Notes: a model not told the origin generated them from the letters alone. A stretch of DNA of 64,000 bases from Microbulbifer agarilyticus (GCF_020171345.1 NZ_JAIUZM010000001.1:1653574-1717573); one strand, 5' to 3'. Positions 9,329 to 19,138 are shown, counted from the first letter of the stretch. Made by a program: numbers and translations.

Positions 9329-9353
9329 ATCCCCGCAATGCGGGGATTTTTTT
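9329..9353 (+). terminator. Intrinsic terminator of the TonB-dependent receptor gene
   Basis: ATCCCCGC (9329-9336), loop AAT, GCGGGGAT (9340-9347) is a perfect 8-bp stem followed by a run of T to 9353. It lies 27 nt after the receptor stop. Confidence 0.9.
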
Positions 9354-9385
9354 GAATTGAGTTTTTACGGCGGAAGCGCAGACAT

Positions 9386-9408
9386 AAAAAAGGCCAGCAT
9401 AGCTGGCC
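9386..9408 (-). terminator. Intrinsic terminator of the aminotransferase gene
   Basis: GGCCAGC (9392-9398) / GCTGGCC (9402-9408) forms a stem. On the minus strand it is followed by a run of six T, 25 nt after the aminotransferase stop. Confidence 0.8.
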
Positions 9409-9432
9409 AGTGAGCGAATCCAACGGAAAGCA

Positions 9433-10587
9433 TCAGCTCATACGATGCAGTACCTTGGGTAGTGCGGCGGTATATTTCTCCACATCCTCCAAATGCCCCA
9501 TGCTGACCCGCGACCAATTGGTGTAATCGCGATAAATGCCTCTTATCAGTACGTTTTCCTTGGCCATTTCTGCGCGGAAAGTTTCCGCATTCAGATCTCC
9601 GAGGTTCACAAACATAAAATTGGTCACTGAGGGGAGTGCGGAAAGTCCATGCTCTTTCAGTGCCGCAGTGACCATCTCACGGGCTTCCAGAACTTTTGTG
9701 CGCGAGTAATCCATAAAACGATGGTCTTCGTAACAGGCAATCGCAGCAGCAAGACCGGCCTGATTCAATCCGTACCAGCCGAGCCCATACTTTTCCATCT
9801 GCTCGATCTTTTCCGGCTGGGCAATCAGATACCCGACGCGCATGCCGGCCAATCCGTAAATCTTGGAAAACGTACGTGCGACGATAATGTCGTGCCCATC
9901 CTTTACCAGAGGTATTACTGTATTCAGATCGCTGTTGTCGGTGAGTTCGTTGTACGCCTCATCGGCCAGAACGGTGCATTTCTTTGATGCCTTGATACAA
10001 AAATTGCGCATAGCTTCCGGGTTGATCAGCATACCCGTCGGGTTGTTCGGATTGGTCACCTGAACCATGGAGATGCTGTCATCGATAGCGTTGTACATGG
10101 CATCGAGATCAATGGCCAGGCTTTCCAGTTTTGGCAGTCGTTTAATCTCACCAATACTCTGAATCTCAACCACGCGCGATGTGGTATCCCAGAACAAGTC
10201 TGGTCCGAGAATATTCCCGGTCTGCGCCGCAGTGATTGCCGCGGCAGCGAGTCCGGCGCTGGAGCCAGAGCCGAGTGTGACATGCTCCGGGGTCAAACCA
10301 TGTCGTTCAGCAATCATGGTTTTCAGGCGCATGACGCTGTCATAGACGTAATAGGCCCCTTTTTGGCTTGCCTCCATCATTGCCTTGAGTGCAGCCGGAC
10401 TTGGCCCGTAGGGGTTTTCGTTAGCATTGAGTTTTGCGACGCCTGGAGGCGGACCATATAGTGGCGTTGGGCGTGTTATTTCTTTGGCGCTTGCGGCCAG
10501 GCTGGCTGTGCTTGTCGCCGCCAGAGCGGCGGAGACGCCGGCCGTCGCCCCCTGTAGAAATAACCTTCTGCTGAGCGATTTATGCAT
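9433..10587 (-). CDS. Tat-exported PLP-dependent aminotransferase (HisC-like, fold type I)
   Basis: The protein has 384 residues from 10587, with a GGAGG site just upstream on the minus strand. The N-terminus MHKSLSRRLFLQGATAGV is a twin-arginine signal (RR at 7-8), followed by a hydrophobic alanine-rich stretch to about residue 33. The rest is a class I/II aminotransferase of the histidinol-phosphate type: LNANENPYGPSP near 53, NPNNPTG near 179-185, DEAYNE near 209, and the PLP lysine in ARTFSKIYGLAGMRVGY (Lys242). A predicted periplasmic PLP enzyme is unusual, because the cofactor must be loaded before Tat export. The substrate is unknown and housekeeping HisC function is unlikely given the signal. 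It is codirectional with, and 58 bp downstream of, the TauE/SafE permease. Confidence 0.88.
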   Translation of the reverse strand: MHKSLSRRLFLQGATAGVSAALAATSTASLAASAKEITRPTPLYGPPPGVAKLNANENPYGPSPAALKAMMEASQKGAYYVYDSVMRLKTMIAERHGLTPEHVTLGSGSSAGLAAAAITAAQTGNILGPDLFWDTTSRVVEIQSIGEIKRLPKLESLAIDLDAMYNAIDDSISMVQVTNPNNPTGMLINPEAMRNFCIKASKKCTVLADEAYNELTDNSDLNTVIPLVKDGHDIIVARTFSKIYGLAGMRVGYLIAQPEKIEQMEKYGLGWYGLNQAGLAAAIACYEDHRFMDYSRTKVLEAREMVTAALKEHGLSALPSVTNFMFVNLGDLNAETFRAEMAKENVLIRGIYRDYTNWSRVSMGHLEDVEKYTAALPKVLHRMS

Positions 10588-10645
10588 TATTTTCCTCCCG
10601 GTAAGGTCAATGGTGGTGCATTTGATTGGCACCGTGTTTTGTCGG

Positions 10646-11464
10646 TCAGGCCTTGGCAAACATCGCCATGGACACTGCTATCAAATAAACGCCAAACAGA
10701 CGCTTGAGGTGCAGCTCGTTCAGGCTGTGCGCCCAGCGCGCACCGATGGGCGCAGAAATAATTGAAAAAATTGAGATGGCGATCAGTGCCGGAACATTGA
10801 TATAGCCGATGGAACCTATTGGCAGGTCTGGTGCGCCCAGGCCCATCAGCAGGAAACCGATGGCGCCTGGAAGCCCGATAAGAAAACCAATACCCGAAGC
10901 GGTTGCCACAGCTTGGTGCGCCGGTCGATTGCACAGCACCATGGTCATCACCGTTATGGTGCCGCCGCCGATGCCGAGTAAGGAAGAAAATCCCCCTAGA
11001 AAGCTTGCCAGGCTCGCACGGGCAAATCCTGTGGGCATTTCAAGCTTGCCCTTTAGACCGTCGAACAAATTGGGGAAAAGAAAATAGATGGAATACAGCA
11101 ATACACCCCCGGCAAACACATAGATCAGACTTTTGCTGTCGGTAAAGGATGCGATGTAGAGGCCTGCGCCGACCCCCAAAACGATCCATATGGACCAGTC
11201 CCGTAATACCTTAAAATCTACTGCCCCGCGTTTACTGTGGGCCTGCACCGAGCGTGCCGAAGAAATTACAATGGAGGCGAGTGAGGTGCCTACCGCGACG
11301 CGCATCATTTCGTCGCTGGCACTGTGCAGGAAAGGGAACACCGCTAGTAGTGCAGGAACCACTACGAACCCGCCACCATTTCCAAATAGTCCCGCGGTGA
11401 TACCTGCAATCAAACCTGCAGCGCAAAGCAGTAGGATAAATAGAGAAATTTCCTCGAAACTCAT
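10646..11464 (-). CDS. TauE/SafE-family sulfite/anion exporter permease
   Basis: The protein has 272 residues from 11464 (MSFEEISLFILLLCAAGL). It has about eight hydrophobic segments in two repeats. The repeat signature is GLIAGITAGLFGNGGGFVVVPALL at the N-terminus and ASFLGGFSSLLGIGGGTITVM in the second half, both typical of TauE/SafE (DUF81). Family members move sulfite, sulfoacetate or other small organic anions across the inner membrane. The substrate here is not determinable. It probably forms a unit with the Tat-exported aminotransferase downstream. A longer open frame upstream to 11662 lacks similarity. Confidence 0.85.
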   Translation of the reverse strand: MSFEEISLFILLLCAAGLIAGITAGLFGNGGGFVVVPALLAVFPFLHSASDEMMRVAVGTSLASIVISSARSVQAHSKRGAVDFKVLRDWSIWIVLGVGAGLYIASFTDSKSLIYVFAGGVLLYSIYFLFPNLFDGLKGKLEMPTGFARASLASFLGGFSSLLGIGGGTITVMTMVLCNRPAHQAVATASGIGFLIGLPGAIGFLLMGLGAPDLPIGSIGYINVPALIAISIFSIISAPIGARWAHSLNELHLKRLFGVYLIAVSMAMFAKA

Positions 11465-11697
11465 CGGCTCCCCCAGATTGTTCTTCGTTGAACAGGTTGT
11501 AAAAAGCATTAACCGTGCCAACGAGTGCGGATGGATGGTGGGGGTGCCCGTTCGGAGGGTGAAGCGAGTGTTTTTGAAGATCAGTGGAAGTCGCGGTACC
11601 AAATCACAGGCTTTGCATGGTATGCGGTGAACTGGATTTGTGCGGATGGTACTCTTCCGCATTGTCTAACAATGACCAATATGTTTTTGGGGGGACC

Positions 11698-14103
11698 ATG
11701 CCACGTCGGTCGATTATTGCTGTTGTTCTGTTAATAGGTGCCTTATCTCTCAGCGTTTTTTCACGCGCGGAGTCAATTGCCACAATCACCTCCGGTATGG
11801 AGCGGCAGCAGGGGCTGTTTGATTACTTCTGGGACCCCCAGCAGGGGCGGCTGTTACTGCAGGTCGATGCGTTCGACCGCGAGCTGCTCTTGCTCACCGG
11901 GCTCGCGCAGGGGCTGGGGTCCAACCCGGTTGGCCTGGACCGTAACCAGGTGGGCGAAAGCCGTGTGGTTAAATTTGAGCGGGTGGGCAACAAGGTGTTG
12001 TTGCACCAGGTAAATCTGAAATATCGGGCCCTGTCGGATAATCCGGCAGAACGTCGCGCCGTATCCGAAGCCTTTGCGTCCTCGGTGATTTGGGGGTTTA
12101 AGGTACTGGCTGAAGAAGGGGGTGCGGTGTTGGTGGACTTCACTCCGTTTGTCTTGAGCGACCAGCACGGTATTACTGCACGGCTCAAGCAGGCTGGGCA
12201 GGGCAGCTACAGTCTGGATAAAGATCGTTCTGCGATCTACCTGCCGCGCACCAAAAACTTTCCGCAGAATAGTGAATTTGAGGCACAGCTCACTTTTGCC
12301 GGCAGTGATCCGGGCCAATACATGCAGGAGGTGGTGCCGACCCCACAGCTCGCCACCTTACGCCAGCATATTTCTCTGGTGGCCCTCCCGGACGACGGTT
12401 ACCAGCCGCGACGCTTTCACAGTAACTCCGGGTATTTCCCGCTGATTTTCCGTGACTATGCCACCGCCATCGACCAACCCATGGATCAGCGGCTTATCTT
12501 CCGGCATCGACTGGAGAAGCGCCCGGGCAGCAACGAGCCTGTAGAGCCGATAGTGTATTACATTGACCCGGGTGTGCCGGAGCCGGTACGCAGTGCCCTG
12601 ATCGATGGCGCAAGCTGGTGGAATGACGCATTTGAGGCGGCCGGCTTTGAAAACGCTTTTCAGGTGAAGCTGCTGCCGGAAGGCGCGGATCCACTGGATG
12701 TGCGTTACAACGTGATCAACTGGGTGCACCGCTCCACCCGCGGCTGGTCGTATGGGTATTCGATTTATGATCCGCGCACCGGTGAAATTCTGAAGGGGAA
12801 TGTCACCCTAGGGTCCCTGCGGGTACGCCAGGATTTCCTGATCGCTCAGGGCCTGTTGCAGCCCTATGGCAACAAGGATGCGGATACGGAACAGCTGAAG
12901 GCGATGGCGCTCGCGCGTATTCGCCAGCTTTCCGCCCACGAGGTTGGTCACACCATCGGCCTTGCGCACAATTTTATTTCCAGCACGGAAGATCGCGCGT
13001 CGGTAATGGACTATCCAGCCCCGCTGGTCACTTTGGCTGGCAGCAAGCTCGATGTGGAGAATGCTTATGCATCGGGTATTGGCGTCTGGGATAAGCTGGC
13101 GATCCGCTATGGCTACGGTGTGGCCGAGGGTGATGAAACGGAATATCTCGACAGTGTGCTCGAAGAGGCGCAACAACAGAAGCTGCGCTTTATTACCGAT
13201 CGGGACTCTCGCAGCATCAATAATGCCCATGCTTATTCCCATCTCTGGGATAACGGGCGTGAGCCGCTGGACGAATTCCAGCGGATGACCGAGCTGCGCA
13301 AACACGCACTGGAGAACTTTGGTCCTGCAGCCAACGTGGCGGATTCTGCACGCTCGTCGCTGGATGAAACCTTGGTGCCGGTGTACTACGGCCATCGCTA
13401 CCAGGCCGAGGCGGTCGGCAAGCTGATCGGCGGGCTGGATTACGACTACCTGTCGAATGACGCGGGTGACGCGAGTTACCAACTGGTATCCGCAGAACAA
13501 CAGCAGCAGGCGATCGATGCGCTGGCGCAAACCCTGCGGCCGGAGTTCTTAACCCTGCCGGAGCGCGTACTGAAACTCTTGCCGCCCAAAGCGTTTGGCT
13601 ACAGTCGCAGCAATGAAAGCTTCCCCGCTTACACCGGGGTGGCATTTGACGGGATCGCCATGGCGGAAGCAGCTGCAGGGCATACCTTCTCCATATTGCT
13701 TGACCCCCAGCGTGCTGCCCGTCTGCAGGAGCAGCAGGCGCGTCGCGGCGATGGCCCCGGCTTCAATACCCTGCTGGCGCAGCTTACCGAACAGTCATTG
13801 ACGAGCGGGCAATACACCGGGCTCCAGGCGGCCATCCACCAGCGGGTTAACCACGTGTATATCCACCACCTGATGTTACTGGCAGACAACAAGCAGGCAC
13901 CGGAGTCCGCCCGCGCGCGGGCGAATTTCGAACTGGCTAAATTTCAGCATGCGATCGGCGCGATGAAATTGTTTGGCGAGGATCCACACGGATACAACGC
14001 CCACTATTATTATGAGGCAAACCGTATCGCCGCGTTTATGGATGGCGAATTGAAGGTGGAGAAAGGAGATCTTAAACCGATGCCACCGGGCTCGCCGATC
14101 TAG
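11698..14103 (+). CDS. Secreted zinc metalloprotease of the metzincin type (DUF5117/DUF4953)
   Basis: The protein has 801 residues from ATG 11698, with a signal peptide ([24 protein letters not shown]). The large N-terminal region matches the DUF5117 pattern ([21 protein letters not shown]). The catalytic region contains [15 protein letters not shown]: His414, Glu415, His418 and His424 fit the metzincin HExxHxxGxxH zinc site. VMDYPAP follows at the usual Met-turn position. A long C-terminal domain completes the family architecture. Homologues are uncharacterised exported peptidases common in marine Gammaproteobacteria and Bacteroidetes. It is divergent from tauE and stands alone. Confidence 0.88.
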   Translation: MPRRSIIAVVLLIGALSLSVFSRAESIATITSGMERQQGLFDYFWDPQQGRLLLQVDAFDRELLLLTGLAQGLGSNPVGLDRNQVGESRVVKFERVGNKVLLHQVNLKYRALSDNPAERRAVSEAFASSVIWGFKVLAEEGGAVLVDFTPFVLSDQHGITARLKQAGQGSYSLDKDRSAIYLPRTKNFPQNSEFEAQLTFAGSDPGQYMQEVVPTPQLATLRQHISLVALPDDGYQPRRFHSNSGYFPLIFRDYATAIDQPMDQRLIFRHRLEKRPGSNEPVEPIVYYIDPGVPEPVRSALIDGASWWNDAFEAAGFENAFQVKLLPEGADPLDVRYNVINWVHRSTRGWSYGYSIYDPRTGEILKGNVTLGSLRVRQDFLIAQGLLQPYGNKDADTEQLKAMALARIRQLSAHEVGHTIGLAHNFISSTEDRASVMDYPAPLVTLAGSKLDVENAYASGIGVWDKLAIRYGYGVAEGDETEYLDSVLEEAQQQKLRFITDRDSRSINNAHAYSHLWDNGREPLDEFQRMTELRKHALENFGPAANVADSARSSLDETLVPVYYGHRYQAEAVGKLIGGLDYDYLSNDAGDASYQLVSAEQQQQAIDALAQTLRPEFLTLPERVLKLLPPKAFGYSRSNESFPAYTGVAFDGIAMAEAAAGHTFSILLDPQRAARLQEQQARRGDGPGFNTLLAQLTEQSLTSGQYTGLQAAIHQRVNHVYIHHLMLLADNKQAPESARARANFELAKFQHAIGAMKLFGEDPHGYNAHYYYEANRIAAFMDGELKVEKGDLKPMPPGSPI

Positions 14104-14177
14104 GCCGGACAGCGACAAGAACTGGGGGAAATGTGCAGAGCCGGTAATGCTTGATGCTGAAGATTGCCGGCGTACTT

Positions 14178-14993
14178 TTATCCGCGAATAAATTGTGACT
14201 TTCGAATCCAGTGATCGCCGCGGTAGCGGCGCGTCGGCGCTGCGGTGGTTTTCGCCCAGAAGTAATCGCGGTTGAACTGGAATTCCACTTCATAGCCTTC
14301 GGTCAGTGCGGCGAGCGGCATGGCTTGCCAGCTGGCCTGGCGACGTTTACTGGTGGCCTCGAGCAAATACTCGGTGTTATCCACAATGGCCACGACCCAG
14401 GCGTGGCCCTCACCCTTGTAGGTTCCCAGTGCCACTCGCGCATCCACGCCCAGATTAATCAGCCAGTCGGCCAGCAGGATCGCATGGTCTTCGCAATCGC
14501 CGCGCTTCTGGTAATACGCCTGGCGCGAAGTCTGCCAGATATCGGCGAGGCCGGCGTATTGCAGATGGTCGTACTGGTATTCCTTGCGGACCGCCAGAGT
14601 GTACAGCGGCACCCATAAAGCCTCGGTCTCAAATGGCTGGAAACCCACCAGGTAGCTGTTGGCAAAGTGGTGCTGGCTGTCCAGCCCGCGGGCGGAGGCG
14701 GTCACCGCCTCGATGCCCTGCCAGTTCCAGATAGAGATATAGCTGCTCTGCTGCTCACTGCGTTTCGACACCGCCTGCTGCACCATCGTTTCGGTGAGTG
14801 GGGAGTAGCTACCGGCAATCTTTACGATCCCTTTCTGCTCATCTTTAACCGCATCCGTACCTTTTTCACTCTGCATGACCGCGAGCTGGTGCTGCTGCAG
14901 GGCGTGCTCGGCGGGCAGAGCCTGCCAGTGCCGCACCAGTTCCGGCAACATCATCAGCAAACCCATGGCCAGATAGAAGAACAGGGATCTCAC
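14178..14993 (-). CDS. Transglutaminase-like cysteine protease (BTLCP-like), membrane-anchored
   Basis: The protein has 271 residues. The N-terminus MRSLFFYLAMGLLMMLPELV is a signal anchor. A papain/transglutaminase-like core follows: RGDCEDHAILLADWL with catalytic Cys167, GHAWVVAI with His197, then an Asp at about 205 and LLEATS. This Cys-His-Asp order matches bacterial transglutaminase-like cysteine proteinases. It lies 9 bp downstream of the small DUF350-like membrane gene on the same strand, so the two are probably co-transcribed. The substrate is unknown; related proteins act on surface adhesins (LapG) or are uncharacterised. Confidence 0.8.
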   Translation of the reverse strand: MRSLFFYLAMGLLMMLPELVRHWQALPAEHALQQHQLAVMQSEKGTDAVKDEQKGIVKIAGSYSPLTETMVQQAVSKRSEQQSSYISIWNWQGIEAVTASARGLDSQHHFANSYLVGFQPFETEALWVPLYTLAVRKEYQYDHLQYAGLADIWQTSRQAYYQKRGDCEDHAILLADWLINLGVDARVALGTYKGEGHAWVVAIVDNTEYLLEATSKRRQASWQAMPLAALTEGYEVEFQFNRDYFWAKTTAAPTRRYRGDHWIRKSQFIRG

Positions 14994-15002
14994 GGTGATG
15001 CC

Positions 15003-15233
15003 CTAGCCCTTGAGGCCGAAAGAGATGATCATTGCAACGAAGATCAGGATGGTTGAGGCAAAAATGGCCACGGCGACATTGCCATTTTTAAGTTCGCCCT
15101 CGATATCCACATGCTTGAGCAGCTTTTTATCGATCAGCAGCAGCGCAACCATGCCGATCAGCAGCGCGAGAATGGTATACAGCAGGTTCAAACCCAGATT
15201 AAACAGGGTCGCGGTAAGAAATTCAGTTTGCAT
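15003..15233 (-). CDS. Small two-helix membrane protein (DUF350-like)
   Basis: The protein has 76 residues, MQTEFLTATLFNLGLNLLYT onward. It has two predicted membrane helices (about residues 10-34 and 54-74) joined by a charged loop with LIDKKLLKHVDIEGELKNGNVAVAIF, the pattern of a DUF350 (YjfL-type) half-unit. The start at 15233 gives a compact protein; the frame stays open upstream to 15494 without similarity. It is first in a two-gene unit with the transglutaminase-like protease. Function unknown. Confidence 0.75.
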   Translation of the reverse strand: MQTEFLTATLFNLGLNLLYTILALLIGMVALLLIDKKLLKHVDIEGELKNGNVAVAIFASTILIFVAMIISFGLKG

Positions 15234-15394
15234 CTTGATGGATTCCGAAAACGGCGAGAAAGGGGTAATTAGATCACAGGCAAGTAGGTTTTTCTTGTGG
15301 GAGTTCTGCGGGGTGTACGTAGATTGAGCAACTTGCCCCGGGGTAAATAGCTCTTTAAGGTACTCGCCCGAGTGAATAATGAATTTAGGGATAT

Positions 15395-16300
15395 ATGGAA
15401 ATGCCAAAGCTGTTGAAGTTGCCGGTCCTTCTTTTGATACTGCCTTTTCTGGGCCTGACTGCCTGCGCAGACCGGGTGGAGGTGCCGCCGGCACACGTCG
15501 GCAAGGTTCTCACCAAAAATGGCTATAAGCCAAGTACCGTGCCGCCGTCCAAATTCCGCCTGGATATGTGCCTGTTCTACTGCGACAAACTGGTGACCCT
15601 GGCGATTGCGGACTTCGGCCACCTGGAAAAATTCAAACTGTTTATGCCTAAAGATCAGCTCAATATGAGCTTTGATATCCGGATGACCGGGGCGGTAAAC
15701 GAAAAATACATCGACAATATCTTTGACCGTATGCCTCCGCAGAATGGCAATATTTCCGTAAGCCAGGTGTACAACACCTATGCGCAGCCGGTTATTCGCG
15801 ACGTGGTACGGCGGGTGATCGCCAAGTATTCGATCAATGAAATTGCCTCCAGCCGTGAAATGCTCAGCCAGGAGCTATTTTCCGCTGTCGCCTCCTCGCT
15901 GGATGGAACACCCATCAAGATCAAACGTCTGGGTATCGCGGATGTGCAGTTTCCGAAGGTCATCACTGAGGCCAAGGAGCGTGCCGCGGAGCGCCGCGAG
16001 CTGATTGAGCAGGAGAAGGCACAGTTTGAAATCCAGAAGATCCAGATGGAGCGGGATCTGGAACGGGAAAAAATGAACCGTGCGATTGCCCGTGAGAAAG
16101 CCATGGGGCAGAAAGAGGTTAATGACCTGCTGGCCAAGTCGGTTACTGACAAGTACCTCTCTTACCGCACACTCGAGGTGCTGGAGACCATGGCCGAGTC
16201 AAATAACAAGGTGTTTGTGCCGGTCGAAGCATTGGGCACTATTGGCTTGCAGCAGGCGGTGTTCTCCGAACAAATGAAACAGGTCGCGCGCAAGCGCTAA
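15395..16300 (+). CDS. SPFH/band 7 domain lipoprotein
   Basis: The protein has 301 residues. MEMPKLLKLPVLLLILPFLG runs into the lipobox LTAC with Cys24, so this is a predicted lipoprotein. A band 7/SPFH-like domain follows (about 30-220), then a long charged helix (about 190-260, KERAAERRELIEQEKAQFEI), typical of the coiled-coil tail of stomatin/prohibitin relatives. Most SPFH proteins are held by a transmembrane hairpin, so lipid anchoring is notable. It is transcribed divergently from the DUF350/protease pair and 14 bp upstream of a two-helix membrane protein that is probably its partner. Confidence 0.8.
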   Translation: MEMPKLLKLPVLLLILPFLGLTACADRVEVPPAHVGKVLTKNGYKPSTVPPSKFRLDMCLFYCDKLVTLAIADFGHLEKFKLFMPKDQLNMSFDIRMTGAVNEKYIDNIFDRMPPQNGNISVSQVYNTYAQPVIRDVVRRVIAKYSINEIASSREMLSQELFSAVASSLDGTPIKIKRLGIADVQFPKVITEAKERAAERRELIEQEKAQFEIQKIQMERDLEREKMNRAIAREKAMGQKEVNDLLAKSVTDKYLSYRTLEVLETMAESNNKVFVPVEALGTIGLQQAVFSEQMKQVARKR

Positions 16301-16314
16301 GTGAGGGCTGGCTG

Positions 16315-16725
16315 ATGGAATTCAACTCACAGGTGGCCAACTGGCTGGCGGGTGCCCTCGGAGGGCTCGCCAGCTGGGTGGTTGTCGCGGCGTGTGTGCT
16401 ACTGGTGCTGAATATTCTGGTGCGGATTCAGTTTTTGCGCCGCCGTGGCGAAGGACTGCACTGGCTCTTGGACCGTTCACTGGTCATTCGTCTGCTCAGT
16501 TTGCTGTTTTTTATCTGGGTTTTATTGGGTTTCAGCAGCAATGGACCGAAATTGGAGCTGGCGCCGGACTATAGTGACGAACAACAGGCCACCGAACGTG
16601 CGTTGCGCTCAGAGCGCGGTAGTGTAGAAAATTTTGCCCCGGAAAAGCCAGCGGCGGCACAAACGAGCCAACGTTTAGAGGAGCTGCGCGAACAGCAAAA
16701 ACAGGAAAGCGAGCAGGAAAATTAA
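16315..16725 (+). CDS. Two-helix membrane protein with charged C-terminal tail, partner of the SPFH lipoprotein
   Basis: The protein has 136 residues and I do not recognise a family. Two hydrophobic segments (about 12-38 and 56-74) are followed by a hydrophilic, Glu/Gln/Arg-rich tail (QRLEELREQQKQESEQEN) likely to be helical. It starts 14 bp after the SPFH gene on the same strand, so co-transcription is very likely. A structural or regulatory role with the SPFH protein is inferred only from this arrangement. Confidence 0.7.
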   Translation: MEFNSQVANWLAGALGGLASWVVVAACVLLVLNILVRIQFLRRRGEGLHWLLDRSLVIRLLSLLFFIWVLLGFSSNGPKLELAPDYSDEQQATERALRSERGSVENFAPEKPAAAQTSQRLEELREQQKQESEQEN

Positions 16726-16842
16726 TCTACGACTCATCCCCACTTTGAAGTCATTGCAACGGTTTTATTTTCAGAAATTCTGTTGGGATGCCCAGATACC
16801 GTGAATAGACTTCCGAACACATTGGGAGATGAGGAGATCATC

Positions 16843-17220
16843 ATGCGTTACCTGTTACCTGTAGTTCTGTTTTGTTCCATTGCGGGTTTTGCCCATGCTC
16901 AAAGCACTATGACTCAGCTGCCCTCTGGCGCTCAGGAAGTGCAAATTTTGGGTAACACCTATTACAAAAGCGGTGACACCTTTTATCGTTTCAACGAGCA
17001 AGGTGGTTACTTCTATGAAACCAACCCGCCTCGTGTAATGGATCATCAGTCCACTCCAAATGCGTCTGTAGTGACTAATCCTGGTGTTGGTCTGACTTCA
17101 GACCAGATTGAGGGCTGTCGTAACGCTGCTGCGGATAAATCCAACGCAGTACCTAACCGAGGCAGTTCTGTGTACATCAATGAGTACAATCGCTGTATCG
17201 GCGATCTGCAACGTCAATAA
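16843..17220 (+). CDS. Small exported protein of unknown function
   Basis: The protein has 125 residues from ATG 16843, with a GAGGAG site upstream and a signal peptide MRYLLPVVLFCSIAGFAHAQ. The mature part has a short repeat-like aromatic segment (VQILGNTYYKSGDTFYRFNE) and two cysteines that could form a disulfide (in IEGCRNAA and NRCIGDLQ). I do not recognise a family with certainty. A strong bidirectional terminator follows. Confidence 0.7.
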   Translation: MRYLLPVVLFCSIAGFAHAQSTMTQLPSGAQEVQILGNTYYKSGDTFYRFNEQGGYFYETNPPRVMDHQSTPNASVVTNPGVGLTSDQIEGCRNAAADKSNAVPNRGSSVYINEYNRCIGDLQRQ

Positions 17221-17277
17221 GACGTTACTCGATGTGCCAGTGATTCTACCTGCTTAACTCTTTCAACTAGGTAGAAT

Positions 17278-17312
17278 AAAAAGGCTTGCCGAATATCCGG
17301 CAAGCCTTTTTT
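17278..17312. terminator. Bidirectional intrinsic terminator between convergent genes
   Basis: The stem GGCTTGCCG (17283-17291) / CGGCAAGCC (17298-17306) is perfect, with an A-run on the left and six T on the right. It can serve both the small exported protein gene and the convergent subtilase gene. Confidence 0.92.
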
Positions 17313-17350
17313 GTTTACTGCTTTCAAGTTTGGAAGCGCAAAGCGCCTAT

Positions 17351-18904
17351 TTATTGGGTGCAGTTTTTTCCACGGCAAGGCTTGTCATTGCCGTCATCAC
17401 CACCGCCGCCGTTGTCACAGCCATTTGCCGCAAGATAGTCGGCCGCGGCTTTTGCCTGCACCAGACCGTATCCGTAGGCATTGTCGCGACCGGCGCTACC
17501 CAGGTCTTCTGCGGTGCTGACCAGTGCATTGCGGATCTGGCTTGCGGAACACGCGGGGAAGTGGCTCCATACCAGAGCGGAAACGCCGGCTACATGCGGT
17601 GTTGCCATGGAGGTGCCGTTAAAGAACGCGTAATCGCTGGGTTCGATCGCCAAGGTGGCACTGTCGCCGATCTGGCCTAGCAGTGCGGCGCCATCGGTAT
17701 CGGAAATACCCGCAGACGGAATGCCGGTAACGGTTTCACCCATGGTGCCAAACAGCATGCCGGGCTCGTTGTTGTAGATCACTGCCGCGATACCGCCGCC
17801 GCTTTCACAGGCCTGCACTTTTTCAGCGAAGCTGATGTTGCCGCGAGAAATCAGGCACACTTTGCCGTTCGCGTTGGCACAGGCCGACTCGCCGAGGCCA
17901 CAGTCAACGAGTGCACCGGTGGCGCTGCCCATAGGGCTTCCGTCCATACCGGCCGCTTCGACATCGCTACCGGCAACACTGAGGGTGGTCGACAGCCCCA
18001 TACCCACAGGTACCGAAGACAATACGTCTACGCCCGGCCCGGACAGTTCAACCTGTCCGGTCTGTTGGGAGAAGTCCGCGACCAACTTGTTGCTGTCGAT
18101 AGCCGCGACAGAAACAACAGCGTCATAAGACGCGGGATAGGAGTGGCGGGTATTGCCGTCGTTACCGGCTGCGGCGATCGACAGAATATTTTGGTTCGCA
18201 TAAAGATCGGCAAAGGCGTTCTGCTCGGTGCGGGACTTTAAGGTGCCGCCGAGACTCATGTTGATCACGCTCGCACCGTTTGCCGCACACTCTTCTGCAG
18301 CGGCCACGAGAGACGAGGAATAGGCCCAGCCGTCTGCGCCAAACACCTTAACGATGTGCAGCTTGATGTTGGCGTTTGGCATTACGCCTACCACGCCTTT
18401 GCCGTTGCCGATGGCGGCAATGGTGCCGGCAACGTGCGTGCCGTGACCGTTCTGATCTTCGTACCAGTTGCCGGTGCCGCTATCGTAGTTACCGGTGACG
18501 GTGTTACCCGATAAGTCTTCGTGGCTGATGTCGTAACCGGAGTCGATAATACACACGGTTTGGTTGCCCGCGCTCATATCGCTCAGCTGGTCCGCCTGCA
18601 CCATGGGGATGCCGAAGGGCACCGACTCAGACAGCGGATAACGCTTCACGTCCTCCTCGACATATTCCACGTTGGGGTTTTTGGCCAGCGACTGCGCCAC
18701 ATGGCTTGGCAGGTAGGCGGCCATGGCGCTGTGTTTTTCCAGTGCTTTGGCGGAACGTCCCCCACTTGCGTTGACCGCAGCCATTACTGCCGGACCTTTA
18801 CCACTTTTATATTTCACGATGTAGCGCTGGTCTTCGCCATTGGCATTAGCGGTGGCGGAAAAGGCAATAAGCGTCGTGAGCAACGCGGAAAGCGTCTTTC
18901 TCAT
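17351..18904 (-). CDS. Secreted subtilisin-like serine protease (S8) with propeptide and inserted PA domain
   Basis: The protein has 517 residues with signal peptide MRKTLSALLTTLIAFSATANA. An inhibitor I9-type propeptide follows (about 25-88, QRYIVKYKSG to YVEEDVKRYP), then the S8 catalytic domain. The triad is Asp121 (IIDSGYD), His154 (NGHGTHVAG) and Ser432 (NGTSMATPHVAG), with oxyanion Asn248 (AAGND). A protease-associated domain of about 110 residues is inserted between the Asn and Ser regions (SRGNISFAEKVQACESGG). The tail is Gly/Asp-rich with paired cysteines (KPCRGKNCTQ). It is probably an extracellular degradative enzyme. It stands alone on the minus strand. Confidence 0.93.
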   Translation of the reverse strand: MRKTLSALLTTLIAFSATANANGEDQRYIVKYKSGKGPAVMAAVNASGGRSAKALEKHSAMAAYLPSHVAQSLAKNPNVEYVEEDVKRYPLSESVPFGIPMVQADQLSDMSAGNQTVCIIDSGYDISHEDLSGNTVTGNYDSGTGNWYEDQNGHGTHVAGTIAAIGNGKGVVGVMPNANIKLHIVKVFGADGWAYSSSLVAAAEECAANGASVINMSLGGTLKSRTEQNAFADLYANQNILSIAAAGNDGNTRHSYPASYDAVVSVAAIDSNKLVADFSQQTGQVELSGPGVDVLSSVPVGMGLSTTLSVAGSDVEAAGMDGSPMGSATGALVDCGLGESACANANGKVCLISRGNISFAEKVQACESGGGIAAVIYNNEPGMLFGTMGETVTGIPSAGISDTDGAALLGQIGDSATLAIEPSDYAFFNGTSMATPHVAGVSALVWSHFPACSASQIRNALVSTAEDLGSAGRDNAYGYGLVQAKAAADYLAANGCDNGGGGDDGNDKPCRGKNCTQ

Positions 18905-19138
18905 TTTTCTTTTACTCCAGGAAAGTTGGATACGAGATTATTTGATGATTGGTAGGTGACAGAAATCACGGTAAACATCGGGCGCCATCCCTGCCGTGGT
19001 TGTGAATGTAGCAGGCGCAGTCAGTGTGTAAGGGTGAGGATTTTCGGATCTGTGAATCTGTCGGCGAACTGCAGTTTTGAAGTTGAAATGCGTGCCTGAT
19101 TGATTGAGGGGGTTGCAACAGCGTACGTCTTGGCCCGT

